Shown here in pieces: positions 8,304 to 15,695 of a DNA stretch of 28,538 bases (the stretch's first letter is position 1; each line of letters opens with the position of its first letter). A program made the translations under genes and the position numbers. The stretch lies in contig UQHJ01000028.1 of assembly GCA_900540885.1 (NCBI GenBank), positions 1 through 28,538 on the forward strand. Direction: 5' to 3'. Below the pieces are notes generated by a model. That model saw nothing but the letters and a program-made list of their open reading frames with translations. It searched no databases and was not told the DNA's origin. This DNA is from an uncultured Prevotella sp. (GTDB lineage: Bacteria; Bacteroidota; Bacteroidia; Bacteroidales; Bacteroidaceae).

Positions 8304-8335
8304 TTTGGCCATATCAGTGCGAAAAGTTACTTTTG
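8304..8335 (+). promoter_or_regulatory. Promoter of the DUF3467 gene
   Basis: TTTGG (8304-8308), 19 bp, then TACTTTTG (8328-8335): a good match to the Bacteroidetes -33/-7 consensus. Transcription would start near 8342, about 70 nt before the ATG at 8412. Confidence 0.7.
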
Positions 8336-8411
8336 TGGTGTGAAATTTGCGCTCACAGAGTGCTCGTTACACGTAAACGTATTTAAAATTACATAAAATC
8401 ATTTCATTCCC

Positions 8412-8747
8412 ATGGAAAATCAAGAACCAAATGATGGTCAGTTGAAGATTGAGCTGACTCCCGAAGTAGCAGAAGGTACTTACGCTAATCTTGCTATCAT
8501 TACTCACTCAAGCGCAGAAGTTGTTTTAGACTTTATTCGTGTACTCCCTGGTGTACCTAAGGCCAACGTTAAGAGCCGTATCGTATTGGCTCCCGAACAC
8601 GCTAAGCGTTTGCTCTTCGCCCTTCAGGACAACATTCAGAAGTACGAAAAGGCTTTCGGCCCTATCAACTTGCCAGGTGCTGCTGAACCCGCACAACAAG
8701 GTGGTCGCACGGCTACTCCCTTTGGTGTACCCGAAGGCAATGCCTAA
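8412..8747 (+). CDS. DUF3467 domain protein
   Basis: Small soluble protein of 111 residues that matches the DUF3467 family, common in Bacteroidetes and of unknown function. Recognisable family text is EGTYANLAIITHSSAEVVLDFI (residues ~21-42), a P-x-x-x-K-A-N-V-KSRIVL segment and the PEHAKRLLFALQDNIQKYE helix. The C-terminal tail (~85-111) is Ala/Gly/Gln-rich and likely disordered. The start is ATG at 8412, with its own promoter (8304-8335) and a strong terminator (8789-8832), so it appears to be a single-gene transcript. No catalytic residues are evident; a structural or regulatory role is possible but not shown. Confidence 0.9.
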   Translation: MENQEPNDGQLKIELTPEVAEGTYANLAIITHSSAEVVLDFIRVLPGVPKANVKSRIVLAPEHAKRLLFALQDNIQKYEKAFGPINLPGAAEPAQQGGRTATPFGVPEGNA

Positions 8748-8788
8748 TCAATAAGACTCTATCTTTATATTTTTATTCATAGGCTGTT

Positions 8789-8833
8789 TGCTCCGCTCTT
8801 TTAATGTTTTAAAAGAGTGGAGCATTTTTTTTG
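8789..8833 (+). terminator. Intrinsic terminator of the DUF3467 gene
   Basis: Stem TGCTCCGCTCTTTTAA (8789-8804) with TTAAAAGAGTGGAGCA (8809-8824), one G-T wobble, a 4-base loop, then eight T. Classical rho-independent terminator on the plus strand. Confidence 0.9.
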
Positions 8834-8883
8834 TTATAGTTCGAAAAGTTTAAAATATTTTATTCGATTATAGTCCCTATATT

Positions 8884-8948
8884 TGCAAAAAGAAAATCCT
8901 CTCCCCCTAACCTCCTCCCCGGTCGGGGAAAGAGGTTAGGGGGAGAGG
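8884..8948 (-). terminator. G/C-rich CCCCTAACC hairpin, probable terminator of the CYTH gene
   Basis: CCTCTCCCCCTAACCTC (8898-8914) pairs perfectly over 17 bp with 8932-8948, and an inner CCCC-GGTC-GGGG hairpin caps it. On the minus strand the stem is followed by ATTTTCTTTTT, giving a U-rich tail. The arm sequence resembles the hairpin at 13057-13112, so this also looks like a dispersed repeat. Confidence 0.65.
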
Positions 8949-9002
8949 CAGTTATAAGATGAATCGTCTAATCGTTTTGTGCATAAAAATGATGTAGCAG
9001 TC

Positions 9003-9488
9003 CTATTTCTTTTCTTCTGGAGTCCAATCTTTGTAAGGATACGAGCGGAGTGAAGAATTATAATATTTGCGATCGCCTGTAACCTCATGTGTGATGAAAG
9101 GAGCACGCTCGTAGGCTTCATTCTCGCTGCTTAGTTCGACCTCGGCTACGATGAGGCCTGCGTTGTCACCTAAGAATTCGTCCACCTCGTAGGTGTGGTT
9201 ACCCACAGGGACAAGCCAACGATACTTGTCGATAATACCTGGTTCGCAAAGGGTCATGAGTGATAGCGCCTCGTCCTTTGTTATTTCTTTTTCAAACTCA
9301 TAGCGCGAGAGCCCACCATTGAGTGATGGCCCTTTGATAGTAAGGTACCCTTTGTCATCGCGCAAGCGTACACGTACCGTTCGACCACGTCCACTGCAGA
9401 TGTAGCCCTGCATGATGTGGCTATGAGAAGTGGAGAGTGATTTGAAATCGCCCTCCACTAAAAATTTACGTTCTATTTCGAGTGCCAA
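9003..9488 (-). CDS. CYTH-domain protein (triphosphate tunnel metalloenzyme family)
   Basis: Member of the CYTH superfamily, whose enzymes act on triphosphates in a metal-dependent beta-tunnel. The hallmark ExExK is present as EIERK at the very N-terminus (L-E-I-E-R-K-F-L-V). Further charged tunnel motifs are RTVRVRLRDDKGYLTIKGP, RYEFEKEI, DKYRW, YEVDEF and VAEVELSSENE. No ATG exists in the right place. I choose TTG at 9488, giving 161 residues starting M-A-L-E-I-E-R-K-F, which fits family N-termini. Another TTG at 9530 would overlap the upstream small ORF. It lies 26 nt after a 47-residue membrane-protein gene and is probably co-transcribed with it. The exact substrate (inorganic triphosphate, thiamine triphosphate or nucleotide) cannot be told. 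Confidence 0.88.
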   Translation of the reverse strand: MALEIERKFLVEGDFKSLSTSHSHIMQGYICSGRGRTVRVRLRDDKGYLTIKGPSLNGGLSRYEFEKEITKDEALSLMTLCEPGIIDKYRWLVPVGNHTYEVDEFLGDNAGLIVAEVELSSENEAYERAPFITHEVTGDRKYYNSSLRSYPYKDWTPEEKK

Positions 9489-9514
9489 AATAGGAATGTT
9501 TTTTGTTGGATTGA

Positions 9515-9658
9515 TTACTGTAAAGCCCAATAAGCTGCAGTGCCTAAAGCTGCGATGAGTAACAAGACAATGATGATGCCTTTGATTACATTCATGGCTT
9601 GACGGCGCTCCATAGCCTCACGAGCCTTTCTCTTTAGATTGTGTTGTACTTTATTCAT
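9515..9658 (-). CDS. Small single-pass membrane protein (47 residues)
   Basis: An unrecognised small reading frame from ATG 9658 to TAA 9515. The protein begins MNKVQHNLKRKAREAMERRQ, a very basic N-terminus, and continues into one hydrophobic segment (about residues 22-44: NVIKGIIIVLLLIAALGTAAYWA). It ends in LQ. Positive-inside reasoning puts the N-terminus in the cytoplasm with a tail anchor. It sits between prfB (97 nt upstream) and the CYTH gene (26 nt downstream), all on the minus strand. I cannot assign a family. Coding status is supported by clear transmembrane design and tight spacing, not by homology. Confidence 0.65.
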   Translation of the reverse strand: MNKVQHNLKRKAREAMERRQAMNVIKGIIIVLLLIAALGTAAYWALQ

Positions 9659-9717
9659 GGTATATTATTTTTAAGAGTTGACAAGCAAGTAACTTTTTCT
9701 TGCTATTTACATTCAAT

Positions 9718-9755
9718 CATTTGCACATTTGCACATTCTCGCATTTGCACATTTA
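9718..9755. repeat. Tandem octamer CATTTGCA
   Basis: Units at 9718, 9726, 9734 (diverged: CATTCTCG) and 9742, then a partial unit, with an exact 8-bp period. It directly abuts the prfB stop codon. Confidence 0.75.
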
Positions 9756-10877
9756 CTACTCCTCATTGCCTTTGTCGGCAAACTCCATGAGGTAGGCTTT
9801 GATGAATCCGTCAATCTTGCCGTCCATTACGCCGTTAACGTCGCTGGTCTGAAAACCAGTGCGGTGGTCCTTTACGCGGCGGTCGTCAAATACGTAGCTA
9901 CGAATTTGGCTACCCCATTCGATTTTCTTCTTGCCAGCTTCGATTTTGGCTTGTTCAGCTTTGCGCTTTTGGAGGGCGCGGTCGTAGAGTTGTGAACGGA
10001 GAAGGCGCATGGCATTCTCACGATTTTCGAGCTGCTTACGGCTCTCGGTATTTTCGATGAGGATTTCTTCTGTTTCGCCTGTGTCAGGGTCAGTGTATTG
10101 ATAGCGCAAGCGCACACCCGTCTCAACCTTGTTGACGTTCTGTCCGCCAGCACCACCTGAACGGAACAAGTCCCATGATATTTTAGAAGGGTCAACGTAC
10201 ACTTCAATTGTGTCGTCTACCAAGGGCGTTACGAATACGGAAGCGAATGAAGTCATACGCTTTCCTTGAGCATTGTAAGGCGATACACGTACCAAGCGAT
10301 GTACACCATTCTCACTCTTGAGGTAGCCGTAGGCAGAGTCGCCTTCAATCTCCATTGTCACGGTCTTGATACCAGCTTCATCACCGTCTTGTAGGTGAGA
10401 GATGTTACACTTATAGCCGTGACTTTCGGCATAGCGCATATACATACGCATCAGCATCGAAGCCCAGTCTTGACTCTCAGTGCCGCCCGCACCAGAGTTA
10501 ATCTTCAAGACGCACGACATTTGGTCTTCCTCTTGGCGCAACATATTGCGCAGCTCGAGTTCTTCTATGGCTTCAATGCACTTAGCATAAGCTTCGTCCA
10601 CCTCCTCTTCGGTTACCATTTCCTCCTTATAAAAGTCGAAGGCAAGGGCGAGTTCGTCAACAAGCGTTTTAACGTGCTTGTAACCTTCAATCCACTTTTC
10701 AATGCCTTTCACCTTTTTCATTTGTTCTTCGGCACGTTTAGCATCGTCCCAAAATCCAGGGTCTTGCGTGCGGAGTCGCTCTTCTTCGAGCTGCATCGTT
10801 TTGGCATCTATATCGAGGTAGCGGTTCAATGCTGCTACGCGGTCTTGGGCATCTTTCAGTTGGTCAGAAGTGATCAT
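9756..10877 (-). CDS. prfB: Peptide chain release factor 2
   Basis: Class I release factor for UGA/UAA stop codons. From ATG 10877 it has 373 residues, normal for RF2. An upstream in-frame extension runs into intergenic repeat DNA and is rejected. The peptidyl-hydrolysis motif GGQ is at 244-246 (RSGGAGGQNVNK). The stop-codon-reading tripeptide, SPF in E. coli RF2, here reads SPY (199-201). No programmed frameshift is needed: the region equivalent to E. coli codons 24-28 is continuous (R-Y-L-D-I-D, 19-24) with no CUU-UGA. It lies 137 nt after the acyl-CoA synthetase on the same strand, with a GTTGACAAGT palindrome between. Confidence 0.96.
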   Translation of the reverse strand: MITSDQLKDAQDRVAALNRYLDIDAKTMQLEEERLRTQDPGFWDDAKRAEEQMKKVKGIEKWIEGYKHVKTLVDELALAFDFYKEEMVTEEEVDEAYAKCIEAIEELELRNMLRQEEDQMSCVLKINSGAGGTESQDWASMLMRMYMRYAESHGYKCNISHLQDGDEAGIKTVTMEIEGDSAYGYLKSENGVHRLVRVSPYNAQGKRMTSFASVFVTPLVDDTIEVYVDPSKISWDLFRSGGAGGQNVNKVETGVRLRYQYTDPDTGETEEILIENTESRKQLENRENAMRLLRSQLYDRALQKRKAEQAKIEAGKKKIEWGSQIRSYVFDDRRVKDHRTGFQTSDVNGVMDGKIDGFIKAYLMEFADKGNEE

Positions 10878-10925
10878 GTATTGTTCTTTTTCGTTTCTCT
10901 TTATTTGTGGGGTGAAGAGTATTTT

Positions 10926-11006
10926 AGTTGACAAGTAAATAAGCAAATGGGTAAGTTTGTTCTATTTTTAAAGGTTTACTTACTTGTCAACTCGTCAACT
11001 TATTAA
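10926..11006. repeat. GTTGACAAGT palindrome between the acyl-CoA synthetase gene and prfB
   Basis: AGTTGACAAGTAA (10926-10938) and TTACTTGTCAACT (10980-10992) are perfect 13-bp inverted repeats, with further TCGTCAACTTATTAACT beside the right arm. Same family as 212-260, 4803-4928 and 21936-21997. Confidence 0.7.
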
Positions 11007-11014
11007 CTAAGAAA

Positions 11015-12865
11015 TCATTTCGTTGCTGCCGCAGCTTCGGCTTCTGCTTCGGCATAGATTTGTTCGATTTGTTCAGCATAGTGGTCATACACTACGCGGC
11101 GGCGCACTTTAAGCGTATTGGTAAGTTCACCATTATCCATGGTGAAGGGGTGAGGCAATAAGATAAAGCGCTTAATCTGCTCGTAGTGAGCAAGGTCTTG
11201 TTGCAACGTTTCAATACGCTCTGTGTAGAAACGAATGATTTCGGGCTTCTTGCATAATTCCTCACGGTCCTTAAACGTAATGCCATTGTCTTGTGCATAC
11301 GTTTCGAGCAGGGCATAGTTAGGAACTATCAGTGCGCTGACGAATTTACGCTTGTCGGCCACGATGACAGCTTGGTCGAAGTAACGATCAAGTACCAACT
11401 TCGACTCAATCATCTGCGGCGCGATATATTTACCATTCGACGTCTTGAAGAGGTCCTTAATACGCTCGCGTAGGTATAATTCGCCATTCTTCATATAACC
11501 AGCATCGCCCGTATGGAACCAACCGTCTTCGTCAATCGCCTCTTTCGTTTGCGAGTCCTTCTTGTAGTAACCCTTTGTAATGGTTTTGCCACGGAGCAAA
11601 ATCTCGTCGTTCTCGCCAAATTTGATTTCAATCTTATCAATGAGGCGACCGACAGATCCTAATGAAACGGGTTTCCCTGGGATGTCGCACGATACAGTAG
11701 CCATGCTTTCTGTCAAGCCATAGCCTACTACCATATTGATGCCAGCTGCATGAACGAACTTCTCTACTTCGGGCGATACGGCTGCTCCCGCTGTGGGGAA
11801 GAAATTTGCTCGCTCCAAACCTAACGTCTTGCGCAGCAACTTTATCACCGTCTTGTCATACAACTTATATTGCAAGGTTAAACTCATAGGGGCCTTCTTT
11901 CCCTTTGACTTATAGTTGACCCAATAACGCTTGCCAACTTCGAGTGCTTCGCTGATGAGTTTGCGCTCCATAAAGGAACCATTCTCCATCTTTTCGAGCA
12001 CGGCCTGATATACTTTCTCCCAAAAACGGGGTACAGAACTCATACAAGTGGGGTGTACCTCTTGCATAGAACGCTGTACGTCAGCAGGGCGAAGGTTGAC
12101 GCACTGCAGTGCGCCTTCACTCATTCCTAAGTAACACCAAGCGCGTTCAAATATATGTGTGTAAGGCAAAAAGTTGAGGAATACATCATCTTCGCTCAAG
12201 GGCAACACAGCATCGTTTACGCGGAGTCCCTCACGGTATTGACCGTAAGTAAGCATCACACCTTTGCTCTGTCCTGTAGTACCACTGGTATAAAGGATAT
12301 TACACAAGTCGTCGTCGTTAGCATCAGCCTGACGCTGGCGATATTCGGCTTTAAGGTCGTCGTCAATGCCGCCATTAAGGGCCTCTTTTAAGAAGTCGTC
12401 AAAGTAGACAGACAAGTGATCATTCTCATTCTTCTTGACTGAGCGGTCGAAGATGATAATCTTTTCGAGCGATTGAGCCACCGAAATGACACTAAAGGCC
12501 GTATCATACTGCGGCTGTTCGCCTACAAAGAGAAAACGCACCTGCGCATCATTGAGCATATAAGTGATTTGTGCAGCACTGCTTGTAGCGTAGAATGGTA
12601 TCGTTGTTACGCGAATGCCATAAGCACCAAAATCGACGTAATGCGTTTCAGGCTTATTTTGTGAAAAGACGGCTATATTTTCTTGCACTTTAACGCCGTG
12701 ACGCAAAAGAGCAAAGGAAACCTTCTGTACGTTAAGAGCAAACTGACGCCATGAAATGGGTATCCACTTATTGAGCGTATAGTCTCGATAACTCAGTGCA
12801 GCGCGGTCGCCGTACTTCTTAGCTTGCTCTAAGATAAGTTTAGATAGGTGACAATTATTTTGCAT
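11015..12865 (-). CDS. Long-chain fatty-acid-CoA ligase (AMP-binding enzyme)
   Basis: Activates fatty acids to acyl-CoA by way of an acyl-adenylate. It has 616 residues from ATG 12865. ANL-superfamily motifs appear in order: P-loop ILYTSGTTGQSKG (190-202), PYTHIFER (234-241), GYGLTE (381-386), GWFHTGD (448-454) and the hinge/C-domain segment RERIKDLFKTSNGKYIAP (466-483). Size and motif pattern fit the long-chain (FadD/ACSL) type rather than acetyl-CoA synthetase. The C-terminus is Ala/Glu-rich. No transmembrane segment is obvious; members usually act at the inner membrane. It has its own promoter (12974-13005) and a leader hairpin (12899-12926). Substrate chain length cannot be read from sequence. 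Confidence 0.93.
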   Translation of the reverse strand: MQNNCHLSKLILEQAKKYGDRAALSYRDYTLNKWIPISWRQFALNVQKVSFALLRHGVKVQENIAVFSQNKPETHYVDFGAYGIRVTTIPFYATSSAAQITYMLNDAQVRFLFVGEQPQYDTAFSVISVAQSLEKIIIFDRSVKKNENDHLSVYFDDFLKEALNGGIDDDLKAEYRQRQADANDDDLCNILYTSGTTGQSKGVMLTYGQYREGLRVNDAVLPLSEDDVFLNFLPYTHIFERAWCYLGMSEGALQCVNLRPADVQRSMQEVHPTCMSSVPRFWEKVYQAVLEKMENGSFMERKLISEALEVGKRYWVNYKSKGKKAPMSLTLQYKLYDKTVIKLLRKTLGLERANFFPTAGAAVSPEVEKFVHAAGINMVVGYGLTESMATVSCDIPGKPVSLGSVGRLIDKIEIKFGENDEILLRGKTITKGYYKKDSQTKEAIDEDGWFHTGDAGYMKNGELYLRERIKDLFKTSNGKYIAPQMIESKLVLDRYFDQAVIVADKRKFVSALIVPNYALLETYAQDNGITFKDREELCKKPEIIRFYTERIETLQQDLAHYEQIKRFILLPHPFTMDNGELTNTLKVRRRVVYDHYAEQIEQIYAEAEAEAAAATK

Positions 12866-12898
12866 AGGATGCAGGTTTTAGGGGTAAAAACACTCTTT

Positions 12899-12926
12899 GC
12901 CGCAGACGAACATTGTCCGTTGCGGC
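12899..12926 (-). promoter_or_regulatory. Leader hairpin of the acyl-CoA ligase gene
   Basis: GCCGCA (12899-12904) pairs with TGCGGC (12921-12926), extended by ACG/CGT after one bulged G. It lies between the predicted promoter and the start codon. Function unknown. Confidence 0.4.
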
Positions 12927-12973
12927 TTGTGTCTTTTGCCCATGTGGGAAAGAATGAAGTTATTCTTCATTCG

Positions 12974-13005
12974 CAAAGGTATTTAAATAATTGCAAATAG
13001 GCAAC
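12974..13005 (-). promoter_or_regulatory. Promoter of the acyl-CoA ligase gene
   Basis: Minus-strand TACCTTTG (12974-12981), 20 bp, then GTTG (13002-13005), matching the Bacteroidetes consensus. Leader about 100 nt. Confidence 0.6.
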
Positions 13006-13042
13006 CTTTTGTGCAATTAAGCGTGTGTGTAGGATTTTGTTG

Positions 13043-13129
13043 ACTGCAAATTGAAAGCCTCTTCCCCTAACTCTCTCCCCGCCCAGAGAGGGGGGAGGGT
13101 AGGGGAAGAGGCTCTTAAATTGCAGCTTA
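13043..13129 (-). terminator. G/C-rich hairpin after the nucleoside kinase gene, flanked by CTGCAATTT-like ends
   Basis: GCCTCTTCCCCTA (13057-13069) pairs perfectly with TAGGGGAAGAGGC (13100-13112), around a C/T-G-rich inner stem. On the minus strand a TTTCAATTT tail follows, so it may terminate the kinase transcript. Outside the stem are an ACTGCAAATT sequence on the left and TAAATTGCAGCTTA (13116-13129) on the right. The latter is one base off the terminal repeat of the 250-bp palindromes. It overlaps the border of the kinase stop codon (13130-13132). Confidence 0.55.
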
Positions 13130-14794
13130 TCAATATTTAAACGTGCTACCACCTAAAAATTCGCGTAGGAGCGAGGTTGGAGGCAATCCACGCGTAGAGA
13201 TAGGCTTCAGATAAGTTAAGAACTTGCGCAAACGATAGGCTTCAGAGTATTCGGGGGCAGACTCGGGCACTTCCTCTAAGAGTGGTAAAGCTTGGTCACG
13301 TAAGGCTGCCAATTCGAAGAGCAAGGCTGTGTTGACCATTTCGTCAGCCTCCTCTTGGAAGGGGAATATCCAACGCTCCTCACCACGGCGCACAGAGGGC
13401 CATTGAGCAATCGTCTCTTGTGCCGAACGAGCACGATATTTATGATCGCGCACAATACGACGTAGCAGACGATTGTCAGTTGTGGGTATGTAGTTATGGT
13501 CGTCTAATAAAATAGTCGTCAACGCAGAGGCATAAATCTTAAACTTATGTTTATCGTCAACACCTTCTGTCAAGCGTGGATTGAGTGCATGAATGCCCTC
13601 TAAAATTAAGATGTCGTGTTCGCCCAAATGGTAGCGGTGACCACTGGGTACGCTTTTTCCCGTAGTAAAGTCATAACGTGGCGTTTCAACCTCCTTACCC
13701 TGAATGAGCGCATTGATCTGAGACGTTAACAAGTCGATGTTCATGGCATCAATGTGTTCGAAGTCATAGTTGCCGTCAGCATCAAGGGGCGTTTTGGTGC
13801 GATCAACAAAGTAGTCGTCAGTCGAAATAGGCAACGGCTTTAGTCCACAAGCCATTAATTGCACACTCAAACGCTTGCTAAAGGTGGTTTTGCCACTTGA
13901 AGAGGGGCCAGCAATGAGTATTACCTTAATATCCTTATTAGCAGCTATGCGGTCGGCCAAGCGAGATATTTTCTTTTCTTGCAACGCCTCACTAAGGTTG
14001 ATAAGGTCATTGGTAAGTCCCTTGGTGCAAGCTGCATTAAATTCTCCGACAGTGGTGATACCTAAAATTTCGTTCCAACGATGTTGTTCGTTGAACACTT
14101 CAAACATCTTAGGTTGCTCAATCATAGGGCGCAATTCCGAAGGATTCTTGGGGTCAGGTATGCGAAGGAACAAACCATCGGCAAAGAGTTGAAGGTCGAA
14201 CAGATAGATTTGTGAGGTCTTAATCAATAAAGAACCATAAAAGTAGTCGGCTGTATCGTCTAAGGTATAATAAGTAGTATAAAGTTTACCCAAACCTTCG
14301 AGCAACTTAGCTTTACTCTCTAATCCGTCTTGTCGGAAACGAGTCACAGCTTGTTCCGTAGGACACGTTATGCGATGAAAGGGAAGATCGGCCTTGATAA
14401 TCTGTTCTATACGCTCCTTGAGTTTATTCACCACCTCTTGGTCAACCGCCTTACCTTCGGGTAAACGCAGACGGCAGTAGTAACCATTCGACACGGGGGT
14501 GTCGATGCGTAAGCGAGCGGCCGATCCATACGTGTCGCGTACGGCTTTATAGAGAACGAAAAAGAGAGAGCGCGTATACGTGCGCAATCCTGACGATGAG
14601 GTGATATCTAAGAATTCTACGTCCTTGTCATTAAAAAAAGTAAAGTGAAGTCCTTCTACCTTATTATTGACCTTAGCACTTGTTGGGCCATAAGGCATGT
14701 GAAGGTCGAGCATTTCGTATACCTCCTCGAGGTTAAAGCCTACTGGCACCTTGTGCGAGCGGCCAGTGTTTTTACAACGTATGGTAATATTCAC
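13130..14794 (-). CDS. Uridine kinase-like nucleoside kinase with N-terminal TGS/ThrRS-like region
   Basis: A P-loop kinase of the uridine kinase/phosphoribulokinase family, with 554 residues. The C-terminal kinase domain (~288-490) shows VILIAGPSSSGKTTFSKRL with Walker A GPSSSGKT (296-303), STDDYFVDR, a DGNYDFEHIDAMN segment and the DILILEGIHALNPRL Walker-B-like strand. The N-terminal ~60 residues look like a TGS domain, and ~60-240 resemble the threonyl-tRNA synthetase second-additional-domain fold (HRITCPTEQAV at 140-150). The start is GTG at 14794, since no upstream ATG fits. A TATATTTG box at 14833-14840 could be the -7 element, but the -33 is poor. It is divergent from rpsO. Nucleoside specificity is unproven. 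Confidence 0.88.
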   Translation of the reverse strand: MNITIRCKNTGRSHKVPVGFNLEEVYEMLDLHMPYGPTSAKVNNKVEGLHFTFFNDKDVEFLDITSSSGLRTYTRSLFFVLYKAVRDTYGSAARLRIDTPVSNGYYCRLRLPEGKAVDQEVVNKLKERIEQIIKADLPFHRITCPTEQAVTRFRQDGLESKAKLLEGLGKLYTTYYTLDDTADYFYGSLLIKTSQIYLFDLQLFADGLFLRIPDPKNPSELRPMIEQPKMFEVFNEQHRWNEILGITTVGEFNAACTKGLTNDLINLSEALQEKKISRLADRIAANKDIKVILIAGPSSSGKTTFSKRLSVQLMACGLKPLPISTDDYFVDRTKTPLDADGNYDFEHIDAMNIDLLTSQINALIQGKEVETPRYDFTTGKSVPSGHRYHLGEHDILILEGIHALNPRLTEGVDDKHKFKIYASALTTILLDDHNYIPTTDNRLLRRIVRDHKYRARSAQETIAQWPSVRRGEERWIFPFQEEADEMVNTALLFELAALRDQALPLLEEVPESAPEYSEAYRLRKFLTYLKPISTRGLPPTSLLREFLGGSTFKY

Positions 14795-14955
14795 AGTTCG
14801 TAATTTACTAATGGTTTAATCAGAATGTGCTTCAAATATACGGCAAAGAAATGGAAGTATGTGTTACAAAAAAGTAAAATAAACAGAAGTCGTAGACATT
14901 TTGAACATAAATGCCGCAAAATCAGCACATAACACAAAAAAATGGCGTTAAAAAG

Positions 14956-14986
14956 TTGGCTAAAAAAAGTAAAGTTATTAACTTTG
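14956..14986 (+). promoter_or_regulatory. rpsO promoter
   Basis: TTGG (14956-14959), 19 bp, TAACTTTG (14979-14986). Transcription start near 14993 gives a leader of about 58 nt containing a short AGGGC-AATAA-GCCTT hairpin (14998-15012). Confidence 0.7.
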
Positions 14987-15050
14987 CAGCCGCTATGAGG
15001 GCAATAAGCCTTTATGGTCTATTCATAATATATTTTTTAATTCATACACA

Positions 15051-15320
15051 ATGTACTTAGATTCTGAAAAGAAGAAAGAGATCTTTGGCACATACGGACA
15101 GTCTAATTCGGATACTGGTTCTGCAGAGAGCCAAGTAGCCTTGTTCTCTTACCGTATTGCCCACTTGACGGAGCACATGAAGCAGAACCGTAAAGATCAT
15201 ACGACTGAACGCTCACTCGTTAAGATGGTAGGTAAGCGCCGCGCGCTTCTCAACTACCTCAAGCGTAAGGACATCGAGCGTTATCGTGCTATCGTTAAGA
15301 AGCTCGGTTTGCGTAAGTAA
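15051..15320 (+). CDS. rpsO: 30S ribosomal protein S15
   Basis: Primary 16S rRNA-binding protein of the 30S platform. It has 89 residues, exactly the usual size. Family signature text is seen: G-S-A-E-S-Q-V-A-L-F-S-Y-R-I-A-H-L-T-E-H near 23-42, K-D-H-x-x-x-R-S-L-V-K-M-V-G-K-R-R-A-L-L-N-Y-L-K-R near 47-71, and the C-terminal RYRAIVKKLGLRK. The start is ATG at 15051 behind a strong promoter, and an intrinsic terminator follows at 15362-15397. The gene is alone in its transcript, not linked to pnp here. In other phyla S15 regulates its own leader; whether this leader does so is unknown. Confidence 0.98.
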   Translation: MYLDSEKKKEIFGTYGQSNSDTGSAESQVALFSYRIAHLTEHMKQNRKDHTTERSLVKMVGKRRALLNYLKRKDIERYRAIVKKLGLRK

Positions 15321-15361
15321 TCGCTTCGCCCGAAGTTTTCTTTACGACAGAAAATGCTTAA

Positions 15362-15398
15362 CCCGCATAATTCGCAAGAATTATGCGGGCTTTTTTTG
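15362..15398 (+). terminator. rpsO intrinsic terminator
   Basis: CCCGCATAATTC (15362-15373) / GAATTATGCGGG (15378-15389) with loop GCAA, followed by CTTTTTTTG. Textbook rho-independent terminator. Confidence 0.95.
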
Positions 15399-15416
15399 TC
15401 TTGGTGAGTACATAGA

Positions 15417-15666
15417 CAAACTGCAATTTGTCTGCCTAACGAGAATGAACATTAACGAAAAAATTAATGGAATAATTAATGTTCAATTAATGATAATTAA
15501 TGTTCAAAACAAAGCGCGAAGCGTATAACATAAATAGTTAACGTTTAAGTTTAGGCGCACTTCGCGCTTTGTTTTGAACATTAATTATCATTAATTGAAC
15601 ATTAATTATTTCATTAATTTTTTTTCGTTAATGTTCATTCTCGTTAGGTCAACAAATTGCAGTTTA
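15417..15666. repeat. 250-bp palindromic element with 13-bp terminal inverted repeats, copy 1
   Basis: Two ~105-bp arms are near-perfect inverted repeats. They hold, from outside in, the end motif AAACTGCAATTT, CCTAACGAGAATGAACATTA, repeated ATTAATGTTCA units and a G/C-rich CAAAGCGCGAAG tip. The ~30-base unpaired centre (ATAACATAAATAGTTAACG, then TTTAAGTTT) is conserved in copy 2 at 19303-19550, in the same orientation. It contains no reading frame and lies between convergent rpsO and the hexosaminidase gene. Likely a non-autonomous mobile (MITE-like) or structured element. Confidence 0.85.
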
Positions 15667-15695
15667 TTAAAACATTTTGCTCAACTGAACCCGAA

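Noticed and set aside
8128..8343. 71-codon plus-strand frame upstream of the DUF3467 gene
   Set aside because: It overlaps both divergent promoters and has no recognisable protein features.
8878..8885. TATATTTG box on the plus strand after the DUF3467 terminator
   Set aside because: No -33 element and no downstream plus-strand gene; only a 12-codon frame follows.
9756..10877. prfB programmed frameshift
   Set aside because: The frame is continuous through the equivalent site and no slippery CUU-UGA is present.
15286..15528. 80-codon plus-strand frame after rpsO
   Set aside because: It runs across the rpsO terminator into the palindromic element and has no protein-like features.
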